DNA from: JBGTSJ01 sp041940305
GTDB lineage: Bacteria; Planctomycetota; Planctomycetia; Planctomycetales; Planctomycetaceae
Direction of reading: 5' to 3'
Assembly: GCA_041940305.1 (NCBI GenBank)
Contig: JBGTSJ010000011.1
Coordinates: 62,001-126,000 of the forward strand
Length of the DNA: 64,000 nt
Below, one piece after another: positions 34,599 to 42,793 of this stretch (position 1 is the stretch's first letter; every line of letters begins with the position of its first letter). The notes under the pieces were generated by a model. The model made no database searches and had not been told where the DNA came from. It was given only the letters and a program-made list of their open reading frames with translations. The position numbers and the translations under genes are program-made.

Positions 34599-35714
34599 AT
34601 GTCCCTGATCTGGTTCACGGCGGCCTGCGTTGTGCCGGCGTTTGTCATTGCGTTTCTGGCGACGCTGACGATGCGGAGGCTGGCGCCGCGAATCGGGCTG
34701 ATGGATCAGCCGGCCGCTCGCAAGGTGCATGTGACGCCGACGCCCCTGGGAGGTGGGATCGGCATCTATCTGGGATGCATCATCACGCTGGCGGCGGCGC
34801 AGGGGATCGCCGTCTGGGCGAGCCGGCAACCGCAGTTGCCGGAATGGGTTCCGCCATCCTGGGGACTGCATATCCCGGGACTGCTCGCCCGGTCGGGACA
34901 ACTGTGGATGATTCTGGCAGCAGGGACGCTCCTGGTTGTGATGGGTGTGCTGGATGACCTCAAGGGACTCCCCTGGCCCCCGCGGCTGGGGGTGCAGCTG
35001 CTGCTGGCGGCCGGACTGTGCGCGGGAGGCGTGCGGGCGAGCGTGTTCGTGAGCCAGCCGTGGGTGGGCTACGTGGTGACGGTCGTCTGGATCGTCGTGC
35101 TGATCAATGCATTTAACTTTCTGGACAACATGGATGCGCTGTCCGGAGGGATTGGCCTGATCGCCGCATCGCTATTCGCGGCCGTGATGCTCACTTCGCA
35201 GTCGGAGCCGCGGTGGCTGGTCGGCGGCTGCCTGGTGGTGCTGGCCGGTTCATTGGCCGGGTTTCTGTGGCACAACCGCCCGCCGGCGAGGATCTTCATG
35301 GGTGACGCCGGCAGCACGTTCGTGGGCCTGATGCTGGCGTGCCTGACGGTCGTAGGGACGTTTTATGATCCGAATCAGTCGAGCCGTCATGTCATGCTGG
35401 CGCCGCTGTGTGTGCTGGCAGTGCCGCTGTATGACTTCACAACGGTGGTGCTGATCCGCCTGAGCGAGGGGCGCAGCCCTTTCCATCCCGACAAGAAGCA
35501 CTTCTCGCACCGGCTGGTGGAACTCGGCTTGAGCAAGCCGCACGCGGTGTTGACTGTACACCTCTGCACACTGACGACCGGCCTGGGAGCGCTAATTCTC
35601 TACCGCGTCGCCGACTGGACCGGCGCGATGCTGGTCGTCGCACTCGTCTTCTGCGTCCTCACAATCATTGCGATTCTGGAGACGGTGGGGCGGCGCCGGA
35701 ATGGAACCGGATGA
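34599..35714 (+). CDS. Undecaprenyl-phosphate GlcNAc-1-phosphate transferase-like (WecA/MraY family)
   Basis: A 371-residue polytopic membrane enzyme with about ten to eleven segments. Family signatures: RKVHVTPTPLGGGIGI, MGVLDDLKGL (catalytic DDxxxx), NAFNFLDNMDALSGG and GDAGSTFVGL. A histidine-rich loop KHFSHRLVELGLS is also typical. It links a sugar-1-phosphate to the lipid carrier at the inner membrane, the first step of a surface polysaccharide. MraY is less likely, as there are no peptidoglycan genes nearby. It faces the FtsK-like gene tail to tail. Confidence 0.88.
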   Translation: MSLIWFTAACVVPAFVIAFLATLTMRRLAPRIGLMDQPAARKVHVTPTPLGGGIGIYLGCIITLAAAQGIAVWASRQPQLPEWVPPSWGLHIPGLLARSGQLWMILAAGTLLVVMGVLDDLKGLPWPPRLGVQLLLAAGLCAGGVRASVFVSQPWVGYVVTVVWIVVLINAFNFLDNMDALSGGIGLIAASLFAAVMLTSQSEPRWLVGGCLVVLAGSLAGFLWHNRPPARIFMGDAGSTFVGLMLACLTVVGTFYDPNQSSRHVMLAPLCVLAVPLYDFTTVVLIRLSEGRSPFHPDKKHFSHRLVELGLSKPHAVLTVHLCTLTTGLGALILYRVADWTGAMLVVALVFCVLTIIAILETVGRRRNGTG

Positions 35715-35753
35715 ATTTCCATCCGGGTCGATGACGGTGCAGGCTTCGACGAT

Positions 35754-38700
35754 TCATTCGACAATGAAATCGTTCAGGTCCGGCGATTCCGGGGCCTGTT
35801 CGGCACCGGCGTCGTCGCGAGAAACCGGCAACGCCGCCGGTTGCGGGACGCCGTAGGGGCGGAACTTCTCGCTCTGGCCTGTCTCCTCGCGATAGAGCAG
35901 GGCGCGGTGCACCCCCAGACGGGAGGCAGCGGGGTTGTCGATCAGGTTACTGGAGTCGGAGGCGTTCATCTGGAAGGCGATCCGATACTCGAGCTCGCGC
36001 ATCGTCTGACGGCTGAACCAGCGGTCAAGGTTGGAGGCCGAATCGCACCAGATCAGCGAATGCAGGCCGAGTTCGGGTCCGCCTGCCAGCAGTTCGGCGA
36101 AGAGCTTGCCCGGTTCGGCCGGCTTCTCTTCTCCGCTGCCGCCGAACGATCCCATTCCGAAATCGTCTTCGGGCTTGCGGAGATCCCGAAACCGGCTGAC
36201 ATTGAACACGATGAGGAACCGCGGGGCATGCGCTGCCTCGGGCGACTCCGCACGCCGTCGCTGTTCGGCCGCGAGTTCGCGGGCGATGTCAGCGGCCTCG
36301 CGGGGATGAGCGATCCGGATGCGTCCGGGTGAAGACGCCGCGACGTCGCGCCACGTGGCGGATTCCGGGGCGTCGAGCGGTGAGCCGTCGAGCACGATTA
36401 CGGGTGGCAAATCCGCTCCGGCGACGGCCCCGGCCGGATTCGATTGCTGGGCCGCCAGCGTCCGTGCGGCGGTTGTCAGAATCCCGAGAGCGGCATCAGT
36501 GTCCTGCCCGACCAGCAACAGGTTTGCTCCCGACTGTCGGTGAAATGCGATCTCTGTCGGTTGCCTGATCTCGACGGCTTCCCCCAGCCAGATGCGGGGC
36601 GCCGCCGACGCGCGGCCGGAAGACCCGCTGTCGCCCGAAAGCAGCTTCATCAACTCGCGATTGCGCCGCGGATCGGAAGGGATGTTCCCCTCGAACACGA
36701 CCGGCGCCGGATCATCACGCCGTTGCTGCCGGGCGAGGTCCTGCATTCTGCGCAGCCAGATCTCCCGCTGGTCATCGGGAAGCCAGGCGATCTGGAAGGG
36801 GTGGTTGCCCTCAAGCAGGCCGTTGGCGTCGTTGTAGATGGCTTCGCCGGGGCGGGTCAGCAACCTGGCGGCGGTGTTCTCTTCGCTGAGGATGAGGTGG
36901 GCATCGGCCTCGCTGCACTGCAGGGCCACGCGCACCGCAACCTGCCCCATCGTGCTGCGGGCGAGCGAATAAGCACCGCCGAGGGTCTGCGATCCGAGTA
37001 TGACGTGAATGCCGAACGCCCGCCCCTGGCGGACCAGACGATCGAGCAGCAGCGAGGCGGTCTGGCTGAGCTTGTCGTCCTCCACGAAAAACTCCTGGAA
37101 TTCATCGATCACCAGCAGGATTCGGGGGAGCGGTGACTGCGGATTCGCTTTCCGGAAGCCGGCAAGATCCTGCACGCCGTGTTTGCGGAATGTCTCGCCT
37201 CGTTCCTGCAGCACGCCGTCGAGCCGCTGCAGGGCGCTCACACCAAACTCACGGTCGCTTTCGATGGCGATGACGTCGGCGTGCGGCAGGTCGAATTGCG
37301 CATAGTGCTTGAACTCGACCCCCTTCTTGAAGTCGATGAGATAGAAGCGGACCTCGTCCGGGCTGTAATGCAGCGCGACGTTGGTGATCAGGCAGTGCAG
37401 GAACGTGGACTTGCCGGAGCCGGTCTTGCCGGCGACGAGCATGTGCTGGCTGGTTCCGCGTCCCAACTGGAGATGCTGCAACTTGGTGGCGCCGGCGCGC
37501 CCCAGCGGGATCTCAATGACCGACTCGCTGCTCCGGGTCCAGATGCGGTCGGGTTTGGGGGCGATGCGATCGAACGACACTTCGACACGCCGGGCATCTT
37601 TCGATGCCTCTCCGACTTTCCTGACGATCCCGGTGAACAACTCCGGAGGGGGCGGTTCGTCGATCCGGAGGGGCCAGCGCGCCAGTCCGCCCTGCGCCGG
37701 ATAGAACGCCGCGCCCCGCCAGACGAGCGTCGGCAGGTTTTCGTCAAACACCGACGGGTTGAAGCTGTGCGGCAGATCGAGCTTGGGATCCATGCTCAGC
37801 AGCGTGTACACGCCGCAGCGCGGGCCGCTGGTGACGATGCTCGTCAGGCGGCGTGCCGCGATTTCGCTGAACTTCGCCGGAAAATCGGTGATGACCAGGA
37901 TGCGGTACGGCTCGGCGACCTCGCCAGCGAACTCGTTGTACTGCTCGATCGTGGCGAATTCGTTGCGGAGATACTTCTGCAGCACGTTCTCCATATGCTC
38001 GGTGAGGTCGGCCAACTGCTCTTCGATCTGGTCCGGCTCGGTCCAGATGCGGCGCGTGACGAGCAGTTCGTCGAAATCCGCGAGATGCATGAAGCCGGCG
38101 AAGCTTTCGCCCAGTCCGACAGGGTCGAGAATGGTGAACCGCAGCTTGCCCGGCGGAATGAGCGTGAGCATCCGCAGCATGACGGACTGCAGCAGCCGCG
38201 TCGCTTCCTTCCTTGGCTGCGCTCCCGACGCCTTGATCAGCAGAGAGGGTGACGACGGGAACGGCGAGACGGCGGGAAGCTGCAATCGGGTGGAACGGGG
38301 GGCCAGTCGCGCATCGGACGACAGCGCTCCGTCCCAGTTTTCCAGATCGACCTCGAAAGCGCCCAGTGGGATGCCTGCCGGAATCTCCCGCGGAACCGAC
38401 CAGACCTGGTCGGACAAATGACTCCACTCCGCGAAACGGCGGCGACTGTCGTCCTGTGCGGACTCGATGCTGGCGGTGAACGTCCGGGAAGCCTCGTCCC
38501 AGCGGCTCTTGAGGCCGTGCCACACTTCGGCCTGCCGACGCCGGCGGTGCTGGGTATAGTCCGCCAGGGCCTGGGACCGGCGGGCCTCTTCTTCGTCGAA
38601 GGCAGCCGCCGCCGAGTCACGCTGCTGCCGGTGTCCGCGTTCCAGTTCGGTCAGCCGGGATTCGCGTCGGCGGCGCGTCGCCGACTGCTGCTCCCCGTAA

Positions 38701-39875
38701 CGAATGTTCTCCGCCTGCAGTTCCTGACTGCGTCCCTGTTCGATCTCCTCGCGCTGGTCACGGTGAGCCCGCTCGTAACGGTCGAGCGCGGCCTGCCGCT
38801 GCTTCTCGAAATCGGCCTGCCGGGCGCCGAACTCGGATTGCAGCCGCTGCTGGTCCCGTTTGGCGAGGGCGAGCCAGCGCTGGTGGAGCCAGGCCGCTTC
38901 GGCCACGCTCTGCTGCAGACGGGTGAACGCTTCCGACTGCTGCATGGACCCGAGCGTGTAGACGACAGCCAGCAGGATCAGGCTGCAGAGCGCGGACCCG
39001 CCGGCCGAGACGAGAATCCACAGCGGATCGCTGCGTCCCGTGCCGGGGTTGAGCAGTCCGGGATCCACGAGCAGATAAACAGGGAGATAGATCGCGATGG
39101 TCAGGCCGACGAACAAGAGCAGGCCGCGGAAACCGCGGAACAGGCGCGGGATCTTCAGGCTGCGGACCGTCTCCAGATTCTCGCGCGCCGTGGCGACCCG
39201 CTCGGAAAACAGCTGCTGGGCTTCGTCACAGTTTCGGCACTGCAGCGCGGGCTCGTCGAGTGGGATGTCCCGCCAGCCTCTAGCATCGGCCAACTGGCGG
39301 TACGCCGCTTCGAGCGCCGTCCACTCGGCAGACTGCTGTTCTCGGACCCGCTCGCGGAGCTGGGATGCGCGCTCATACTGCCGCTTCGGACTGTCTTCCG
39401 AGGTGTCGTCGAGGACGGACGACGCGACCCACGAACTGTCATGGTACCGCGATTCGACCTCCTGTGCCTGGCGTCCATAGCGGGACTCGATGTCGCGGAG
39501 CGTCGCCAGATGTTGGGATCGTTCCGATGCTTCCAGCGCCGCGAACTCGCTCTCCGCCGTCGCCCGGATGCGTTCGTAGTCCGCATCGATATCCGCCAAC
39601 GCCTCATCGCGAGCGGTGCGAACGTCGGCCAGCTCGCGTGTCAGTCGGCGTTCCTCGTCGTCCTCCCGACCGCCAAACTCTGTCGCCAACTGCTCTTCGT
39701 TCCGCTGCCGTTCGTCGATGGCCCGCTGAAAGTCCGCCAGCAACGGAGCGCAAATCTCGCCCACGGCCGGAGCTGTCGCGCGGGAGGCGTGTGCGTGCCG
39801 CGGATCGCCGTCCCCGCGGTCACGCTCCAGCTCGAATGCCGAGTGGTCGTCGGCGTCGATCAACAGGTCGCTCAT
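35754..39875 (-). CDS. FtsK/SpoIIIE-type ATPase, type VII secretion EccC/YukB-like
   Basis: A 1373-residue protein. The N-terminal 240 residues are a charged coiled coil, with two membrane segments near 250-320 (LLLFVGLTIAIYLPVYLLV, LWILVSAGGSALCSLILLAVVYTL). Another coiled coil follows to about 480, then a first P-loop domain with Walker A GKTGSGKST near 813 and Walker B LLVIDEFQEF near 916, plus GSQTLGG. A second, degenerate ATPase-like module follows near 1100 (VGQDTDAALG in place of Walker A). This layout and the neighbouring WXG100 gene point to a type-VII-like secretion motor rather than chromosome-pumping FtsK. No partner channel genes (EccB, EccD, EccE) are seen. Confidence 0.8.
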   Translation of the reverse strand: MSDLLIDADDHSAFELERDRGDGDPRHAHASRATAPAVGEICAPLLADFQRAIDERQRNEEQLATEFGGREDDEERRLTRELADVRTARDEALADIDADYERIRATAESEFAALEASERSQHLATLRDIESRYGRQAQEVESRYHDSSWVASSVLDDTSEDSPKRQYERASQLRERVREQQSAEWTALEAAYRQLADARGWRDIPLDEPALQCRNCDEAQQLFSERVATARENLETVRSLKIPRLFRGFRGLLLFVGLTIAIYLPVYLLVDPGLLNPGTGRSDPLWILVSAGGSALCSLILLAVVYTLGSMQQSEAFTRLQQSVAEAAWLHQRWLALAKRDQQRLQSEFGARQADFEKQRQAALDRYERAHRDQREEIEQGRSQELQAENIRYGEQQSATRRRRESRLTELERGHRQQRDSAAAAFDEEEARRSQALADYTQHRRRRQAEVWHGLKSRWDEASRTFTASIESAQDDSRRRFAEWSHLSDQVWSVPREIPAGIPLGAFEVDLENWDGALSSDARLAPRSTRLQLPAVSPFPSSPSLLIKASGAQPRKEATRLLQSVMLRMLTLIPPGKLRFTILDPVGLGESFAGFMHLADFDELLVTRRIWTEPDQIEEQLADLTEHMENVLQKYLRNEFATIEQYNEFAGEVAEPYRILVITDFPAKFSEIAARRLTSIVTSGPRCGVYTLLSMDPKLDLPHSFNPSVFDENLPTLVWRGAAFYPAQGGLARWPLRIDEPPPPELFTGIVRKVGEASKDARRVEVSFDRIAPKPDRIWTRSSESVIEIPLGRAGATKLQHLQLGRGTSQHMLVAGKTGSGKSTFLHCLITNVALHYSPDEVRFYLIDFKKGVEFKHYAQFDLPHADVIAIESDREFGVSALQRLDGVLQERGETFRKHGVQDLAGFRKANPQSPLPRILLVIDEFQEFFVEDDKLSQTASLLLDRLVRQGRAFGIHVILGSQTLGGAYSLARSTMGQVAVRVALQCSEADAHLILSEENTAARLLTRPGEAIYNDANGLLEGNHPFQIAWLPDDQREIWLRRMQDLARQQRRDDPAPVVFEGNIPSDPRRNRELMKLLSGDSGSSGRASAAPRIWLGEAVEIRQPTEIAFHRQSGANLLLVGQDTDAALGILTTAARTLAAQQSNPAGAVAGADLPPVIVLDGSPLDAPESATWRDVAASSPGRIRIAHPREAADIARELAAEQRRRAESPEAAHAPRFLIVFNVSRFRDLRKPEDDFGMGSFGGSGEEKPAEPGKLFAELLAGGPELGLHSLIWCDSASNLDRWFSRQTMRELEYRIAFQMNASDSSNLIDNPAASRLGVHRALLYREETGQSEKFRPYGVPQPAALPVSRDDAGAEQAPESPDLNDFIVE

Positions 39876-40031
39876 ACCGTCAGCGAGTGATGGGGTGAAA
39901 CGGGGCTACTGCCATTGTAAGGGGTTGCACCGTTTGAGATCGGGAGGAATGTGGGCATGCCGCGAGCGATTTCAGATTCTCGCCGAGGAGAAGTCTGTCG
40001 AGGACTCCCTGCGCCGACGCGGAATCGCAGC

Positions 40032-40259
40032 TTAGCGCTCCTCGAGCTCGCGGACGGCCGACTGCACGATCTGAGTCAACTGCGACACCGCAGGGAGTGC
40101 TGTCTTAAACTCGTCGAAGATCTGCCGCAGGTGCTGCTCCTCGAACTGATCGGCATTGGAATCGCGCCACAGTTCAGCTGCGTCGGCCCAGGCGAGCTGG
40201 AGCTGTTCGAGTGATTCCTGCAAGCGGCCGCTGGCGGCTTGAAAGTTGCCGACGTGCAT
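40032..40259 (-). CDS. WXG100-like small helical-hairpin protein
   Basis: A 75-residue protein, all helical: GNFQAASGRLQESLEQLQLAW, a turn at ELWRDSNADQF (LWRD where WXG is canonical), then a second helix FDEFKTALPAVSQLTQIVQ. Size, hairpin shape and position between the coiled-coil gene and the FtsK-like ATPase suggest a substrate or chaperone of the secretion motor. The tandem heptamer repeat lies immediately upstream of the ATG. Confidence 0.6.
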   Translation of the reverse strand: MHVGNFQAASGRLQESLEQLQLAWADAAELWRDSNADQFEEQHLRQIFDEFKTALPAVSQLTQIVQSAVRELEER

Positions 40260-40261
40260 GG

Positions 40262-40340
40262 TCAGGTCAGAGGTCAGAGGACAGAGGTTAGAGGTTAGAG
40301 GTTAGAGGTTAGAGGTTGGAGGTCAGAGGTCAGAGGTCGT
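40262..40340. repeat. Tandem 7-bp repeat (GGTTAGA / GGTCAGA)
   Basis: About ten head-to-tail copies of a seven-base unit, first as AGGTCAG, then AGGTTAG, then AGGTCAG again, fill most of the 89-base spacer between two genes of the secretion-like locus. The purine bias and regular period point to slipped-strand copying. Length may vary between strains and could influence expression of the 75-residue gene downstream. Confidence 0.85.
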
Positions 40341-40348
40341 AGGTCGGG

Positions 40349-40858
40349 TTAGGGGGGGGCTGCGTCGTTGTCGCTTTCGGCTGGGATCTCGGCGTAGGCT
40401 TCGAGTGCGGTAAGGGAGCGTTCGAGGAGGGCCGTCATTTGCGGGATTCCGCTTTCGACGAGCCGCTGGGACGCTGCCAGCCTCGCACGGAATTCGTCCG
40501 ATTCGCGATTCAGCCGCGTCGCCCACTGTTGCACTCGACGGACCTGCTCCTCGCAGTGCTGCAGCCGCCGTTTGGCTTTTTCGTAGGCTTGCTTTTCTTC
40601 AATGCAGGAGGGTCGGCGCCCGGCGACGGTCCGCATCTGACAGGTCGAGAGCGCTGTCCGCGTCGCTGCAACCTGGTCGAACGCGCGCCGCACCTGATTC
40701 TGCCAGTAGGCCGGTCGATCCTGCTCGATCCAGGCAATCACGCGCTGCATTTCCAGCCGCATCAGCTCCAGAGACGATTGTGCCTCGTGCTGGAACTTCA
40801 GCAGCGCGGCCCGCAGGTCGCGGAGTGCCGGGATCGACAGGACGCTGGCTTCGGACAT
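40349..40858 (-). CDS. Coiled-coil protein of the secretion-like locus
   Basis: A 169-residue helical protein: SIPALRDLRAALLKFQHEAQ, a long charged coil through EEKQAYEKAKRRLQHCEEQVRRVQQW and a C-terminal helix SGIPQMTALLERSLTALE. The start is put at ATG 40858, rather than 31 codons upstream. The family is not recognised; its place between two WXG-type genes suggests an accessory or substrate. A 215-base gap separates it from the WXG100 gene. Confidence 0.6.
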   Translation of the reverse strand: MSEASVLSIPALRDLRAALLKFQHEAQSSLELMRLEMQRVIAWIEQDRPAYWQNQVRRAFDQVAATRTALSTCQMRTVAGRRPSCIEEKQAYEKAKRRLQHCEEQVRRVQQWATRLNRESDEFRARLAASQRLVESGIPQMTALLERSLTALEAYAEIPAESDNDAAPP

Positions 40859-41073
40859 GGACGCGAGTCGACGCAGGAGGACAACTGAAGCTGAATCATG
40901 AACAGGTCTCGGCAACGGCAGCGAAGCGCCGCTTCCCGGCGTCATCGACATAGCCCGATGCGATCACAGTACAGAATCCGGGATTTGAGATCTCCAATCT
41001 GAGAGGCCGCGATTGCATCAGCGAAACGGAATCATGTCCGCCGTTCGAAGGCCGGTGTCGAATGTCGATCCGC

Positions 41074-41346
41074 TTACCGCTGCTGCAGGTACTCGTCGAT
41101 CCGCTCTGCCTTGCGGAGCAGATACGGAATGTGCCGACCGTTCGCTTCAACGAAGTGCGCCAGCAGCCGCAGATGCTCCTTGAATTCTTCGCTGAATTTC
41201 TTGTTCTCCTGGTCTCGCCAGGTCGCGCTGAGCGTGTCGAGTTGATTGGCCAGCATCGCTGCCTGATCGGTGAGGACGGTGTTGAACTGCTTGAGCTTTT
41301 GCGCGAAAGCCCGCAGTTCATCCGGATTGACGATGGCCTGGGACAT
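41074..41346 (-). CDS. WXG100 family protein
   Basis: A 90-residue helical hairpin: NPDELRAFAQKLKQFNTVLTD, then LDTLSATWRDQENKKFSEEF with the tryptophan turn (WRD in place of WXG) and a second helix HLRLLAHFVEANGRHIPYLL. This is the size and shape of ESAT-6-like proteins, which are exported as dimers by type VII motors. ATG 41346 is the start. It is the likely first gene of the locus that ends in the FtsK-like ATPase. The C-terminus (ERIDEYLQQR) lacks a clear YxxxD/E signal beyond DEYLQQ. Confidence 0.75.
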   Translation of the reverse strand: MSQAIVNPDELRAFAQKLKQFNTVLTDQAAMLANQLDTLSATWRDQENKKFSEEFKEHLRLLAHFVEANGRHIPYLLRKAERIDEYLQQR

Positions 41347-41487
41347 GAAATCAGCGCCTTCTGCTATAGAACGCGAATGGCGTCCGGTTCTCCGCCCGGA
41401 AACCGGAAATCTGCGAACCGGCAGGCGTCGCACGGCCGCCCGTAATGCATGCTACGCGCCGGGCGGAGGTTTCTCCAGAGGCGCTGA

Positions 41488-42660
41488 TCAGGGGAGCAGC
41501 CGCGCACGGACGTCGGCAACCGCGTCCGGCATCCGCTGCAGACATTCGACCGGAACCGCGCCGGTCGTGAAGATGGTGCATATCGGATCGCCCTGATCAA
41601 GTCGCGTACCGGTAGCCGGGATATCGGCGATGCGCGGGGTGGACTTCCAGCAGTCTGCGTGCAGCCACTCGTCCGGCTGCAGCCAGTCGGCCGGATCGGG
41701 GGCGATCAGGTCACGATCGCTGTAGAGAATGAACTTGCCGATTGCAGGCACTCCCTCGGGGGGCGTGCAGTGATCGGGAGGCTGCAGGCCGAACGCGGTG
41801 CAGTGATCGCGAACCAGCGTCAGGCCGAGGGCATGTTCAAGCACTTCGGCGGAACCGGTATAGCGCGGGTTGACTTCCGTCAGCCACGGTTGCTCCTGGT
41901 CATCGAGAACAAAGTCGATGCCGAACAGGCCGCAGATTTCCAGGCGCCACGAGATGAAGTTCCCGATGCGGCGAATCAGATGTTCGACGTTGAACGGGAG
42001 CGTCTCGGGACCGACCGAGCCACACCAGGCGAACGGCCGTGCGTTCAGTTCGGCCGCACCGGTGAGATGCCCCGTGATTCCGACGAACCGGACGTCGCGG
42101 CGATCGGGGGGCGCGACGAACAGGGCGGAGTACGAATTGCCGTGGACGCGACGCTGGAAGTAGTGCGGCTCGTCCAGTGGGACCGCGGATTCGTCCCACA
42201 CGGCGATGCGGCGTCCTCCAGCACTCCGCAGCGGCTTGATCAGCCAGTCGCCGTCGCGGGGAGGGGCGTCATCGGCGGGCCGGCTTTCCAGAACTGGCAG
42301 GCGAATCTCGGCGAGCAGACTCGCCAGTTGTTGCGGATCGCGGACACGCTGCAGCGCCTGCGCGCGGTTGCCAAGCAGTTCGCTCGACTCGGCCAGCTTG
42401 TCCAGCACAGCCGGAGAGTTCTCGAGGGCCCCTACATACAGGCACGGTATGCCGGCGTAGCCGTTGATCGCGCGGGCGATGCCGTCAGGATAGTCGCCGA
42501 CAGCGTGCACCGTGGCGGCGAGTTGGGTGTCGGCGTCGGCGTAGAGATCGAGACAGATCGGCTGAAAACCGGCGCGGCGCGCGGAGAATGCGGCCGCACG
42601 CGTGCTGGCTCCCACGATCAACAGGGGAGAATCGGCGGGGGCCCGGCCCGAACTGGTCAT
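41488..42660 (-). CDS. ATP-grasp domain protein
   Basis: A 390-residue enzyme with a pre-ATP-grasp start (PLLIVGASTRAAAFSARRAGF), an ATP-grasp core with WLIKPLRSAGGRRIAV, QRRVHGNSYSALFV, and the metal-binding LFGIDFVLDDQEQPWLTEVNPRYTGSAEVLE. Such enzymes join a carboxylate to an amine or thiol using ATP. Similar proteins occur with tetrahydromethanopterin C1 genes in planctomycetes, but no such genes are in this window, so the substrate is open. The start at ATG 42660 is chosen because the 19 upstream residues look non-conserved. Confidence 0.78.
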   Translation of the reverse strand: MTSSGRAPADSPLLIVGASTRAAAFSARRAGFQPICLDLYADADTQLAATVHAVGDYPDGIARAINGYAGIPCLYVGALENSPAVLDKLAESSELLGNRAQALQRVRDPQQLASLLAEIRLPVLESRPADDAPPRDGDWLIKPLRSAGGRRIAVWDESAVPLDEPHYFQRRVHGNSYSALFVAPPDRRDVRFVGITGHLTGAAELNARPFAWCGSVGPETLPFNVEHLIRRIGNFISWRLEICGLFGIDFVLDDQEQPWLTEVNPRYTGSAEVLEHALGLTLVRDHCTAFGLQPPDHCTPPEGVPAIGKFILYSDRDLIAPDPADWLQPDEWLHADCWKSTPRIADIPATGTRLDQGDPICTIFTTGAVPVECLQRMPDAVADVRARLLP

Positions 42661-42793
42661 TCTGCCTCGTCGCAAGAAGGAAGTGGCCGCCGCAAAGAAG
42701 GCGGCGGGATCAGGCAACAGTTCGAGAATACCCGATTCAGATTCGGTTAAAAACAGTCTTCTCGAATTTGCACCGGCCCGAATTCGACGGCGC

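Noticed and set aside
38418..39890. 490-codon plus-strand frame opposite the FtsK-like gene
   Set aside because: Mirror of the coiled-coil coding strand; no motifs, and the FtsK-like reading is well supported.
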